The notes: a model not told the origin generated them from the sequence alone. Shown: positions 8,215 through 17,667, counted from the stretch's first letter. The stretch is 64,000 nucleotides of DNA from Candidatus Gastranaerophilales bacterium (GCA_944323395.1 CALUSI010000011.1:1-64000); one strand, 5' to 3'. A program made the numbers and translations.

Positions 8215-9303
8215 ATGAACATAAATACGGGAATAATAGGATATCAGAATTATTTAAATCCGTTAGCAAATAACGTCAAACAAACTACACAATTTGGTAT
8301 ATCTAAAAATACTTTAACCGCTGATACTTTTCAAAAAAGTAAAGTGGAAAAATCTGATAGTCATGCTTGTGAAGAAATTGGCAATCGTTTTAGTGAACAA
8401 AAAATACTTCAAATCTTTGATGAAGTATATTCTGATGTCATAAAGATTACAACAAAAACAAATCCTGTTTTAAATGAAATTAGATTTAAGGAACCCAAAA
8501 TATTATTTATTGATGGTGAAGAATCAAGTCAAACTCAAGCTTCATATTCTTTTAATGATAATATATTAAAGATTAACAAGAAAATAATTGATAATGATTG
8601 TTTTTTAATATGCAAAAAAGATGAAAGTGGTTCTATTAGTAGTGTCATTGGAAATGTTAAATTTGGTGATGATGCCAATATATTTTTAAAAAAGATAAGA
8701 GATGATGTACCTGATGCAGTAGCAGTAAAACTCACAGATGATGAAAAAGAACTATATTTACGCAGTGTATTTGCTCATGAATTAAGACATTTTGTACAGT
8801 CACATTTGATGGCATCAACCGATGAATGCTATCAAATATACAAAGAAGCACATTATGAGAAAAAGAAACAAATTGATGAAACGTCGCAGGAAATAATTAG
8901 TGTCTACAAAGAAATTCAAGAAATCGAACCTGATTTTGTACCTCCTCAAATAGATATAACTGATTTTAGTTATGCTTTAAACTATAGCCCCCAAAAGATA
9001 CTTGACAAAGATACCAAGATAAAATTTTCAATATTACCTGATGACACAAGATTTTTATCTGTTAGAAATAATCTTTTACCAGATGAAATAAATGGCTTAC
9101 AAGGAATAGGAAGAACAGATGAGTCAAGCTATGAAGAATATCTTTCATCAATAATTGAAATAGATGCATTCAATTTTCAAAGTGAGTATCTTATAAAAAT
9201 ATCAAATGATAAAAATAAAGATGTAAGAAGCGATGTCATTTGTGCTTTGTACAGTAATCTTTGTTCGTTAGTAGAAGAAGGTTTAGGTGAATATGGAGAG
9301 TAA
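8215..9303 (+). CDS. Putative HExxH zinc metalloprotease-like protein
   Basis: A 362-residue protein of no named family. A canonical zinc-protease motif lies at residues 188-192 (HELRH, in VFAHELRHFVQSH). A second conserved-looking segment, SSIIEIDAF (Glu315), is about 120 residues further on and could supply the third ligand, as in gluzincin-type folds. There is no signal peptide or membrane segment, so it is probably cytoplasmic or exported by another route. The N-terminus (about 1-60) looks disordered. The start has AGGGAATAG upstream. It converges with serB 12 bases away and may be monocistronic. Enzymatic function is inferred from the motif alone. Confidence 0.7.
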   Translation: MNINTGIIGYQNYLNPLANNVKQTTQFGISKNTLTADTFQKSKVEKSDSHACEEIGNRFSEQKILQIFDEVYSDVIKITTKTNPVLNEIRFKEPKILFIDGEESSQTQASYSFNDNILKINKKIIDNDCFLICKKDESGSISSVIGNVKFGDDANIFLKKIRDDVPDAVAVKLTDDEKELYLRSVFAHELRHFVQSHLMASTDECYQIYKEAHYEKKKQIDETSQEIISVYKEIQEIEPDFVPPQIDITDFSYALNYSPQKILDKDTKIKFSILPDDTRFLSVRNNLLPDEINGLQGIGRTDESSYEEYLSSIIEIDAFNFQSEYLIKISNDKNKDVRSDVICALYSNLCSLVEEGLGEYGE

Positions 9304-9315
9304 CTTTATAAACTT

Positions 9316-9936
9316 TTATAGATAATTTAACAATTCACTTAGGTTTTTTTTATCAATTACAATATTTGCATTTTCTTTTAGAATTGGTTTAGCACAAAAA
9401 GCAGCTCTTTTTGCCGCATATTTAAACATGCTTAAATCATTAGCACCATCTCCAACAACAAGAGTATCAACTTCAGATATATTTAAAAGCTTTTGCAGCC
9501 TTTTTAACATTTTCCCTTTACTGTCAGAAAACATCATTTCCCCGCCTAGAAGACCTGTCATTTCTCCATTTTTAAAGTGTAATATATTGGCAAACTGAGC
9601 ATCAAAGCCCAAATGATTTTGTGCAGGAATTGTAGCTGTTTCATAACCTCCTGAAAAGCATACTACTTTATAATTCATTTTATGTAATTCTGTAATTGTT
9701 TCTTTTGCTCCATTCGTATATGGCAAGTTTTTACATATTTGAATAACTTTATCTTCTTTTGCACCTTTTAATAAAGAAACTCTTTTAACAAGACTTTCAA
9801 AAAAATCGATTTTCCCTTCCATTGCCTCAGTTGTGATTTGTTTCATTAATGCTTCCAAATTATATTCACGAGCAATGAATTCTAAAGTTTCTCCTTGCAT
9901 TAAAGTAGAGTCAAAATCAAAAACAGCTAATTTCAT
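9316..9936 (-). CDS. serB: Phosphoserine phosphatase-like HAD hydrolase
   Basis: A HAD-superfamily phosphatase that probably removes phosphate from phosphoserine in the last step of serine synthesis. Motif I DFDSTL (residues 7-12, nucleophile Asp7 and acid Asp9), motif II in FSGGY, a lysine in SDSKGKML, and motif IV VVGDGANDLSMF are all present. The helical cap segment with TLEFIAREY fits SerB. At 206 residues it is the short form without an ACT domain. Other small-molecule HAD phosphatases share this layout, so the substrate is not certain. It converges with the upstream metalloprotease-like gene. Confidence 0.88.
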   Translation of the reverse strand: MKLAVFDFDSTLMQGETLEFIAREYNLEALMKQITTEAMEGKIDFFESLVKRVSLLKGAKEDKVIQICKNLPYTNGAKETITELHKMNYKVVCFSGGYETATIPAQNHLGFDAQFANILHFKNGEMTGLLGGEMMFSDSKGKMLKRLQKLLNISEVDTLVVGDGANDLSMFKYAAKRAAFCAKPILKENANIVIDKKNLSELLNYL

Positions 9937-10114
9937 TATTTTTTCCTTTTATATTTTAAACTGATTATATTAAACAAAACCAATAAAAACAATAATCTTG
10001 AAGAATATACGTTTAAAATGTAAAAAACTTGTAGAGAAAAAGTTGCTTTTTTGTTATCTTGTTGATATAAGTTAGAAGATAGTAAATAAATGTTCAGAAG
10101 ATAAAGGAGAACCA

Positions 10115-11803
10115 ATGGGACTACCAAATGTAGCATATTTTTCGATGGAAATCGCAATTGACCAATCAATAGCAACATATTCTGGCGGTTTAGGATTTTT
10201 AGCAGGCTCTCATATGTTGTCTGCAGGTTATCTTCAAATGCCAATGGTTGGTGTGACAATGTTTTGGTCATACGGTTATTACAACCAAAGAATTGGGGAA
10301 GATGGTAACGTAGAAGTTGCTTATATCAGAAAGCATTGTGATTTCTTAACTGACATAAACGAATCTGTTGAAGTTGAAGTTTATGGAGAAAAAGTTAAAG
10401 TTAAAGCATATAGACTTGAACCCGGTATCTTTGATACTTGTCCTGTTTATTATTTAACTACAGATATTGAAGAAAACTCTGAATGGGCAAGATCAATATC
10501 TCACAAATTATATGACGGAAACGAAAAAATAAGAATTGCACAAGAAACAGTTTTAGGTATTGGTGGTATTCGATTATTACAAAAAGTTGGATACAATTTT
10601 GATTGTGTTCATTTAAATGAGGGGCATGCCCTTCCTGCTGCTTTTGAATTGTTAAATCAATACAACGGCGATTTAGCAAAAGTAAAAGAAAAAGTTGTAT
10701 TTACTACTCATACACCTGTTTCTGCAGGTAATGAAGTTCATTGGGTAGATAATTTATTAAAAGGTGGATTCTTTGCTGGTCGTTCTAGAGAAGAAGCTGT
10801 TAAACTTGGTGGCGAACAATTCTCTTTAACCGTAGCAGCATTGAGAATCTCAAGATTGGCTAACGCTGTATCTCAGTTACACGGTTTGGTTTCAAACAAA
10901 ATGTGGAATTGGGTAGACGGAAGATGTCCTATTAGAGCTATTACAAATGCCGTAAATCTTCATTACTGGCAAGATGACAGAATGAAAACTGATAATCTTG
11001 AAGCTTTACTTGAAGCAAAGAAAGAAATGAAAAAAGAAGTATTTGACTTTATTGCAAATACAGTTGGTAAAAGACTTGATCCAAACGTATTAACAATTAC
11101 TTGGGCAAGAAGATTTGCTGACTATAAACGTGCTTGGTTAATTTTCATGGATGAAAATAGAATACTTAAGCTATTAAATGAAAATAAAGTTCAATTAATT
11201 TTCGCTGGTAAATTCCATCCTGATGATGTTATCGGTAAAGAAATGTTCAACAAAATTTTAAGAAGTTCTTATTCAATGAAAAATGTTGTTGTACTTACCG
11301 GTTATGAACTGGATCTAAGTGGAAAATTGAAAAGAGCTTCTGATATTTGGTTAAATACACCTTTAAGACCGTTTGAAGCATCAGGAACTTCAGGTATGTC
11401 AGCTAATGCAAACGGTGCACTTCACTTATCAACATTTGATGGTTGGACAGTAGAAGGTACATTCCCTGGAATTAACGGTTATACAATAGAATATCCTGGT
11501 TTGGATGATAATATTCCTTGGGAAGAAAGACATAAAAAAGACTATGAATGTATGATGAGCATAATTGAAGATCAAATTATTCCAACATACTATAATGATA
11601 AAGTAAAATGGGCTACAATGATGAGACAAGCAATCAGAACAGCAGATGCTTATTTCAATTCAGACAGAATGGTTGTTGAATATTATAACAGATTATATAA
11701 ACCAATAGCTCATGGTGCTGATGAGGGTGGTATTTCAGGACAAGAGTATCAAGCGGCAACAACTCCGGCTTCTGATGCTTGGACTTTCTCAAATATCAAA
11801 TAA
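10115..11803 (+). CDS. Alpha-glucan phosphorylase-like protein (GT35) lacking the PLP lysine
   Basis: A 562-residue protein of the short alpha-glucan phosphorylase type, which normally releases glucose-1-phosphate from glycogen. Family blocks are clear: YFSMEIA, YSGGLGFLAG, HLNEGHALPAA, FTTHTPVSAGNEVH, ARRFADYKRAWLIF, LIFAGKFHPDD, and IWLNTPLRPFEASGTSGM. In the last block the lysine that binds pyridoxal phosphate in phosphorylases (SGMK...NG) is replaced by Ser429 (SGMSANANGA). The N-terminal block reads LAGSH where LAGDH is usual. Either the enzyme works differently, without PLP or as a glucosyltransferase or binding protein, or it is catalytically dead. AAAGGAG precedes the ATG, and a hairpin terminator follows. 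Confidence 0.85.
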   Translation: MGLPNVAYFSMEIAIDQSIATYSGGLGFLAGSHMLSAGYLQMPMVGVTMFWSYGYYNQRIGEDGNVEVAYIRKHCDFLTDINESVEVEVYGEKVKVKAYRLEPGIFDTCPVYYLTTDIEENSEWARSISHKLYDGNEKIRIAQETVLGIGGIRLLQKVGYNFDCVHLNEGHALPAAFELLNQYNGDLAKVKEKVVFTTHTPVSAGNEVHWVDNLLKGGFFAGRSREEAVKLGGEQFSLTVAALRISRLANAVSQLHGLVSNKMWNWVDGRCPIRAITNAVNLHYWQDDRMKTDNLEALLEAKKEMKKEVFDFIANTVGKRLDPNVLTITWARRFADYKRAWLIFMDENRILKLLNENKVQLIFAGKFHPDDVIGKEMFNKILRSSYSMKNVVVLTGYELDLSGKLKRASDIWLNTPLRPFEASGTSGMSANANGALHLSTFDGWTVEGTFPGINGYTIEYPGLDDNIPWEERHKKDYECMMSIIEDQIIPTYYNDKVKWATMMRQAIRTADAYFNSDRMVVEYYNRLYKPIAHGADEGGISGQEYQAATTPASDAWTFSNIK

Positions 11804-11823
11804 TTAATTTTCTTAAATAACAA

Positions 11824-11853
11824 GAAGAGGACTTTTCATAAAGCCCTCTTTTT
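11824..11853 (+). terminator. Terminator after the phosphorylase-like gene
   Basis: AAGAGG-A-CTTT pairs with AAAG-C-CCTCTT around TCAT with one mismatch, followed by TTTTTG. The next gene's ATG (11870) lies just beyond it. Confidence 0.7.
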
Positions 11854-11869
11854 GTGTTCTAATATAGGT

Positions 11870-12406
11870 ATGAAAAGCTATCTTAGAAAAATCTCACTGG
11901 AAAAAAGAATAAAATTATGTACTGATGAACTTAGTAATAAGATTTTAGCTAATCTTTTTTCTTTAGATGAATATAAAAATGCTAATAATATAATGTGCTA
12001 TTATCCTTTAAAATTTGAGGTTCAGATTCAGGCATGTTTATATGATAATTCTAAAAATTGGTTTTTACCAAGAGTCAATGATAAAGAATTAGAAGTTTGT
12101 TCTTATTGTGAATCTGAATTAAAAAAAGGAAGTTTTGGAATATTAGAGCCTTGTGGGAATAAAATTGATTCGTTTCAAAATATTGATTTGATTATAATAC
12201 CTGCAGTAGCTGCCGATATAAATGGATATAGGATTGGATATGGTAAAGGATATTATGATAAATTTCTTTCTTCAGTTATAACAGCTGCAAAAAAAATTAT
12301 ACCCATATATTCAGATTTATTATATTCAACTATTTATCCGGATAAACATGATATTAAAGCAGATATAATTGTTACAGAAAAAGAAATATTAAAAATTTAT
12401 TGTTAA
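11870..12406 (+). CDS. 5-formyltetrahydrofolate cyclo-ligase
   Basis: This enzyme uses ATP to turn 5-formyl-THF into 5,10-methenyl-THF, returning the stored folate to one-carbon metabolism. Typical family motifs are the N-terminal basic helix (YLRKISLEKR), the middle MCYYPLKFEV, FLPRV, GSFGILEP, then IIIPAVAAD and RIGYGKGYYDKFL, the phosphate-binding glycine-rich loop. The length of about 178 residues is normal. The ATG at 11870 was chosen because the in-frame TTG at 11852 lies inside the preceding terminator. The C-terminus is DIIVTEKEIL. Confidence 0.93.
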   Translation: MKSYLRKISLEKRIKLCTDELSNKILANLFSLDEYKNANNIMCYYPLKFEVQIQACLYDNSKNWFLPRVNDKELEVCSYCESELKKGSFGILEPCGNKIDSFQNIDLIIIPAVAADINGYRIGYGKGYYDKFLSSVITAAKKIIPIYSDLLYSTIYPDKHDIKADIIVTEKEILKIYC

Positions 12407-12481
12407 AAAGCCCTTAATAAATTTGTTTCATTTGATTTTTGGGGTAAAATTATAATATAAGAATTAGAATGGGGATATAGA

Positions 12482-12583
12482 ATGGAATTTTTTAGAAAAA
12501 ATAGAAAAGCAATCTTACTTGTATTGTTAGTTTGTTTAGTTGCTTGGTTCTTTGGGGCTGGATTGATTTTCTTGTTGTTTTAA
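12482..12583 (+). CDS. Small single-span membrane protein
   Basis: A 33-residue open frame with a basic N-terminus (MEFFRKNRKA) followed by one hydrophobic helix (ILLVLLVCLVAWFFGAG), a normal N-in membrane anchor. It lies 16 bases upstream of the M23 factor gene, after a likely promoter (TATAAT near 12455). Small membrane proteins of this kind can regulate a neighbour or be chance frames. The hydrophobic pattern and position support a real gene at moderate confidence. Confidence 0.45.
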   Translation: MEFFRKNRKAILLVLLVCLVAWFFGAGLIFLLF

Positions 12584-12599
12584 TAATTGATGGGCGAAA

Positions 12600-13727
12600 A
12601 TGCATATTAGTAAGCGAGTTCTAGTTTTTATATTTTTATTTTTTGTGACATTTATTTGTGTTACAGATTGTTCATATGCTAATAACTCTCAGCAAATAAA
12701 AAAGGTAGAACAAAAAAGAATTGAAATAAAAAATAAAATAAGATCGTTAGCAAAACTTGAAAGGCAAGAAGCAAATAAACTAAGCCGAAACCAACAAAAA
12801 TTAGAAAAAAATCAAAGGGAATTGAAACAATCAAAAGAAGAATATAGTGAGAAACAGACCACAATATCTAATCTTCAAGATGAATTAAATTCATATCTTT
12901 CTCAATATAATAAAAGGCAAAATGCCTCTTCTGAAAGAATAAGATGTATATATAAAACAAAACATACGCTTATTTTGGATTTATTAATTTCAACTAATAG
13001 TATAAGCCAATTTTTAGATAGAATATACTATCAAAATCTTATCATCCAGTCAGATAAGAAAAAAATGTATGAGTTGCGCAGTGAGGCAAAAAAGATTGCC
13101 CTTTTAAAGCAAAGACTAGAAATTGAAAAGAAACAGCTTTCAAGGATAATTCGAGACATTGATAGAGAAAATTCTAATATTAGGGTTACTATCCGACAAA
13201 ATAAATCAATGATAGAAAAAATCCAAAAAGATAAAAGAGCTTATGAAAGATCTGAGCGAGAATTGATGAGACAATCTGCAAATTTGACCTCAATGATTTC
13301 AAAAACAACAAAAAATAGTGGTGTTAATGTCTCTAGCGGATTTATACTTCCTGTAGCTGGTAGAGTAACTTCACCATTTGGGTGGAGAACTCATCCAATA
13401 TTTAAATCAAAGATATTCCATACCGGTATTGATTATGGAGTACCTTATGGAACTCCAATAAAAGCATCCAACTCTGGTAAAGTAATTTATTCAGGTTGGT
13501 ATGGTGGATATGGAAAGGTTGTAATTCTAGACCATGGTTCTTGTACTGGTGCACCTACTACTACTCTATATGCTCATATGTCACAACAAAAAGTATCTGT
13601 TGGACAAAATGTAGTTAGAGGACAAACAATAGGTTTGGTTGGTACAACGGGATATTCAACAGGTCCACATCTACATTTTGAAGTTCGTATAAATGGTAAA
13701 CCTCAAAATCCCAATAATTATTTATAA
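12600..13727 (+). CDS. EnvC/NlpD-like murein hydrolase activator (coiled coil + M23)
   Basis: A 375-residue exported protein: signal peptide (1-28, hydrophobic VLVFIFLFFVTFICV), a long coiled coil (about 30-235, Lys/Glu/Gln-rich), then a LytM/M23 domain (about 250-375). The M23 zinc residues are complete: HTGIDYG (His, Asp), LYAHMS, and HLHFEV. It is therefore either an active endopeptidase or an EnvC-like activator (degenerate EnvC domains lack these residues). It would act in the periplasm on septal peptidoglycan, and FtsEX at 59.8-61.4 kb is the usual membrane partner. The LptD-like gene follows 12 bases on, suggesting one envelope operon. Confidence 0.92.
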   Translation: MHISKRVLVFIFLFFVTFICVTDCSYANNSQQIKKVEQKRIEIKNKIRSLAKLERQEANKLSRNQQKLEKNQRELKQSKEEYSEKQTTISNLQDELNSYLSQYNKRQNASSERIRCIYKTKHTLILDLLISTNSISQFLDRIYYQNLIIQSDKKKMYELRSEAKKIALLKQRLEIEKKQLSRIIRDIDRENSNIRVTIRQNKSMIEKIQKDKRAYERSERELMRQSANLTSMISKTTKNSGVNVSSGFILPVAGRVTSPFGWRTHPIFKSKIFHTGIDYGVPYGTPIKASNSGKVIYSGWYGGYGKVVILDHGSCTGAPTTTLYAHMSQQKVSVGQNVVRGQTIGLVGTTGYSTGPHLHFEVRINGKPQNPNNYL

Positions 13728-13738
13728 GGTAATGAAAA

Positions 13739-15916
13739 GTGAATAAAAACATTCTTTTTATAATATTAATAATATTTTCAATATCTGTGAATTCCGCTTT
13801 ATCTGTAGATTATTATCCTGAACTTGGAATAGATCCTTTTTATTCATCTTTAAATCCTACTTATATTGATAATGAGGAAATGCCAGAAAATCAAGATTCG
13901 ATTGTAAATATAATAAAGAAGAAAAAGCAGGAACGTAAGGCGAAAAAACAAAAAGAAGCTACTAATAAAGAAATTGAGCAAAAACAAGAATCAGCAAAGA
14001 CTATAGAAAAAGATATGGTTCAGGACATAAATAATGTCATAAAAAATGACTTGGAAGAAAATAGTATATCTGATATTCCTGAAGATGCTTTCATTTCAAA
14101 ACCAAAAAAAAGCTTAACAAAAGTTGAGCTTGAAAAAGAATTAAAAAAAGAAGAACGAGAAAAACAAAAAGAATTAAATAAGTTAAAACAAAAGGATGAA
14201 AATAAGTCTTTTTTTGACGAATTATTTCCTCTTCGAAAGAAGAAAATAGAAAAAAAGGAGAATATACTAAAAAAAGAACCGGAAATAGAGTTAACGGCTG
14301 ATTATATGGAGTATTTCCCTGATAGATATGAAGTTGAAGCTGTAGGAAATGCAAGAGTTGTGTTTAAACTGCAAAATATGACTATAACTGCAAATAAAAT
14401 AATTTTTAATTATGACCAAAATATTTTAAAAGCAAGTGAAAATGTTGTTTTAACTACGCAGGAGTCTGTTACTGAAGGTGACTTTATAAGAATAGATTTG
14501 AGTATGCCAAGTGGTTATGTTGAAAATCCTATAACCAGGTTGGAAGATATTCATTTGTCAGCAAAAGAGGCTCTAATATTTTCCGACAGAATCGAAGAGA
14601 ATGATGGTGTCGCAAAAATTTTAAAAGATGAAGTATTAAGTTTAGGCGCTAGGTCTTTTGCATCATATGTTGACCAAAGTAGGCTATTTCAACAAAGACC
14701 AAGTAAAATTAGTGCTGAATCAAAAGGTGTATATAAATTAAAAGCAAATAAAATTATTATAGATTCAAAAGATGATCACGAAGTAATTACAATACAAAAT
14801 GCTGATTTATATTTAAAAAACAAAAAAATAGCAAAAGTTCCATCTGTAAAGATTGTAACAAATAAAACTCATAGTAGTGTAGAAAGTAATTTCCCTGAAT
14901 TAGGCTCACAAAGTATGTTAGGATCACATATTGGTCCTGCTGTAGTATTAAATGTTCCTGGAGGTTCTACTTTAAAATTATCACCAATTTTAACATATAA
15001 GGACGAAAAGCTAGGGATTGGTGGAATAGCTCGTTTTAGAAATCAATATAATATGACAGAAATAGCATATGGAACATCAAAAGATGAACTTCTTATTAGA
15101 GGAAGACATAAGTTGGCTTCCGGTTTATTATTAAATTATTCTAGATTTACAAACCAAAATGAATGGTTTTTAGGTTATAGAATGCCGAAATATTCAGGAC
15201 AACTTACATATTCCAGAACAGATTTTGTAAAAGATTTAAATTTGCGTTTTTCACAGATGTACTCAGCTGGAGTATTTATTGATAACAGAAAAAATGTAGA
15301 TTGGGGAGACGCTGAAGGTCGTTTTAGATGGATGACTCAAACATATAAACCAATTTATAAATATGAAAATGAAGAAGGCAATATAAGTTTGAATCTTGGG
15401 TTGGTTGCACAGACATCTGCTGCCGTATATACATCAGGCGATACTGTTGGTTTATTCAGAGTTGGTCCTTCATTAAATACAAAAGTAGGACCTTGGAATC
15501 AAGCTTTAATGTACTATCAAACTGCTTCTGCCGGGCAATCTCCATTTTATTTTGATAGATATAGATATGGTCGTTCAAATCTTGTCTTAATTGAGAGTTT
15601 AAAAGTATGTAAATATTTAACAGTAGGTTATATGGCTTCACTAGCAATGAATAGTGATTACAAAAATGATGATCTGTTCCAAGAAAATAGAATACTAGTT
15701 AGTATAGGTCCTGAATATGCAAGGCTAACAATTGGTTATGATTCAATGCGAAGGAATACAATGTTTATACTTTCTATGTTAGTTGGCACAAAGGATTCTG
15801 ATATAGAATTTAAGAAAACAATTCTAAAAAATCCTGATAAATTTGGGAAAGAAAAATCGAAGCAAAAGAAATCAAAAAAGAAGGATTATAAAAAATACGT
15901 ACCTGAAAATGTTTAA
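13739..15916 (+). CDS. OstA/LptD-like outer membrane assembly protein
   Basis: A 725-residue secreted protein with a signal peptide (1-22), a long charged linker (about 50-170, Lys/Glu repeats) and an OstA/LptA-like beta-jellyroll region (about 180-330; LTADYMEYFPDRYEVEA, GNARVVF, ITANKIIFNYD, LKASENVVL). The rest looks like amphipathic strands of a C-terminal barrel. By family the protein would insert lipopolysaccharide or a similar glycolipid into the outer membrane, supporting a diderm envelope. The charged linker is longer than in proteobacterial LptD. The start is GTG at 13739 with AAGGT upstream; an ATG just before it runs into a stop. The stop overlaps that of the convergent phospholipase D gene. 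Confidence 0.82.
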   Translation: MNKNILFIILIIFSISVNSALSVDYYPELGIDPFYSSLNPTYIDNEEMPENQDSIVNIIKKKKQERKAKKQKEATNKEIEQKQESAKTIEKDMVQDINNVIKNDLEENSISDIPEDAFISKPKKSLTKVELEKELKKEEREKQKELNKLKQKDENKSFFDELFPLRKKKIEKKENILKKEPEIELTADYMEYFPDRYEVEAVGNARVVFKLQNMTITANKIIFNYDQNILKASENVVLTTQESVTEGDFIRIDLSMPSGYVENPITRLEDIHLSAKEALIFSDRIEENDGVAKILKDEVLSLGARSFASYVDQSRLFQQRPSKISAESKGVYKLKANKIIIDSKDDHEVITIQNADLYLKNKKIAKVPSVKIVTNKTHSSVESNFPELGSQSMLGSHIGPAVVLNVPGGSTLKLSPILTYKDEKLGIGGIARFRNQYNMTEIAYGTSKDELLIRGRHKLASGLLLNYSRFTNQNEWFLGYRMPKYSGQLTYSRTDFVKDLNLRFSQMYSAGVFIDNRKNVDWGDAEGRFRWMTQTYKPIYKYENEEGNISLNLGLVAQTSAAVYTSGDTVGLFRVGPSLNTKVGPWNQALMYYQTASAGQSPFYFDRYRYGRSNLVLIESLKVCKYLTVGYMASLAMNSDYKNDDLFQENRILVSIGPEYARLTIGYDSMRRNTMFILSMLVGTKDSDIEFKKTILKNPDKFGKEKSKQKKSKKKDYKKYVPENV

Positions 15917-17667
15917 ATTCTTTGAAAACAACCAACATCTTGTTCATCAATTTTATTATCAAAATTATTATCAATACCGTCATTGCAAGAACCAATAGAA
16001 TCAAATGATTCTGCTCTTGGATCAAAGAATTGATATTTGTTTGGAATTTTATCCCATAGATACAGAAATGTTTCTTTAAAATACTGAGTAATTTCCTCAT
16101 CAAAGATAATTAAAACATTCTCATCATTTTTAATATTTGCACTTTTTGTTAAATTCATTGAACCAATGATACTTATCTTATCATCAATAAACATAGCTTT
16201 CATATGCATTTTTCCTGCATAATTCTCCGTTTTTACTTTTATTCCTGCTTTTCGTAAGTCTTTGTGTATAGAATATTTTGAATGTGCGTTTGTTGCATCA
16301 TTAATGATTTTTATTTCTACACCATTATTATGTGCTTTAATAAGTGCATTTTTAATACCCTGATGTGTAATAAAAAATATAGGAATGTATATATATTTTT
16401 TTGCATTTAATATGATGGGAATTATTTCATTTTCTATTATATTATCTTGAGGAGAAAAAAGGATTTTCATTATAATACCATTATTAAATGACACTTGTTG
16501 TTTATTACTTTGAATTTTTTTTGTATGAAATTGACCATTATACATTTGATTAAATTCTCTGGTAAAAATGTCTGCTGCTTCTTTCGATTTTATTAAGATT
16601 GAATAATTTGCATTAAAACCAGTCATATCTGTACTTGTTAAATTAGAAGAACCAGTCCAAACTTTACTTTTATCAAAAATGAAAAATTTATTATGCATTA
16701 TTGCAGATGAGTTATTCTTTTCATATTCTTCATCAGTACGAAGTGTGTTTATATAACTCTTTAGTTTATAAATATCAGGATAGGTAGTTAAAGTTTTTTT
16801 GTCAAAATCACTAATCCATCTTATTTTAACTCCTCTTTTCTGGGCGTTTAAAAGAGAATTAAATATTTCAGGTTGATTATTCATTCCATATATTGCAAAA
16901 TCAATAGAATATTTAGCATTGTCGATTTCTCTTTTTAATGTTAAACAAGCTAAAGAATTACATTTTAAATTTGGTTTATAGATAGTATTTAAATCTTGAA
17001 AGAATATCTCTATATTATATTTTTTAAGATATGATAATTTATTATTTAAATTTATATTTTTTTTATTATTAGAGGAAATAATACCTATATTATTAATAGA
17101 TATTTTTTTATAACCAAATTTTTCCAATTGAGAAACATGGATAAGTTTATAGTCGTCAAGAATTATATTACTGGCTTGTTCTAAACTTTGAAATTTTTTT
17201 GTTTTTATATTGTAAACAAAATATTCGTTGAGATTGAATTTATTTAAACTTTCAATCAAGCTTTTTTGAGTTTCTTCATTCTCGTTAAATACTAAGTTTG
17301 CATCAAGTAGCATCTGTGAATATTTTTTATTATTAATATAAATTTTATTATTTTTTATAACAACAAACTTGTTTTCTAAATTTTTCTTTGCAAAATCAAT
17401 TGTTCTTAGCTCAAGAAATAATTTTTCAACATTGGTTAATCTTCTTAAAATTGGATATTGATTAAGATTATAGTTCGTTTTTATAAAAAATACGTCATTT
17501 ATAAGTAATGGTAGATTTTCATCAAAAATATAATTTCTATTATAATCAACAAAAATAGTATCAGGTGATTTAACCTTATATACTTTATATTTATTGTACA
17601 ATTGCCTATGACAAAATGATAAAATAATTGTAATAATAAAAATATATAGTAAAAGGTTCTTTTTCAT
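15913..17667 (-). CDS. Membrane-anchored phospholipase D family protein
   Basis: A 584-residue protein with an N-terminal membrane anchor or signal (LLLYIFIITIILSF) and two PLD catalytic motifs, HNKFFIFD followed by GSSNLT and HMKAMFID followed by GSMNLT. This makes a complete HKD pair with the conserved Ser/Asn following. PLD proteins hydrolyse or transfer phosphodiesters (cardiolipin synthase, phospholipase or nuclease); which one cannot be told. The C-terminus carries a two-cysteine Asp/Asn-rich segment (CNDGIDNNFDNKIDE) resembling calcium-binding DxDxD repeats. The N-terminal 200 residues are Asn/Lys/Ile-rich and unmatched. Its stop codon overlaps the stop of the convergent LptD-like gene within TTTAAA. 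Confidence 0.88.
   Translation of the reverse strand: MKKNLLLYIFIITIILSFCHRQLYNKYKVYKVKSPDTIFVDYNRNYIFDENLPLLINDVFFIKTNYNLNQYPILRRLTNVEKLFLELRTIDFAKKNLENKFVVIKNNKIYINNKKYSQMLLDANLVFNENEETQKSLIESLNKFNLNEYFVYNIKTKKFQSLEQASNIILDDYKLIHVSQLEKFGYKKISINNIGIISSNNKKNINLNNKLSYLKKYNIEIFFQDLNTIYKPNLKCNSLACLTLKREIDNAKYSIDFAIYGMNNQPEIFNSLLNAQKRGVKIRWISDFDKKTLTTYPDIYKLKSYINTLRTDEEYEKNNSSAIMHNKFFIFDKSKVWTGSSNLTSTDMTGFNANYSILIKSKEAADIFTREFNQMYNGQFHTKKIQSNKQQVSFNNGIIMKILFSPQDNIIENEIIPIILNAKKYIYIPIFFITHQGIKNALIKAHNNGVEIKIINDATNAHSKYSIHKDLRKAGIKVKTENYAGKMHMKAMFIDDKISIIGSMNLTKSANIKNDENVLIIFDEEITQYFKETFLYLWDKIPNKYQFFDPRAESFDSIGSCNDGIDNNFDNKIDEQDVGCFQRI

Noticed and set aside
9936-10271. Minus-strand frame over the phosphorylase start
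   Set aside because: It overlaps the strongly coding phosphorylase gene and has an unlikely Leu-rich product.
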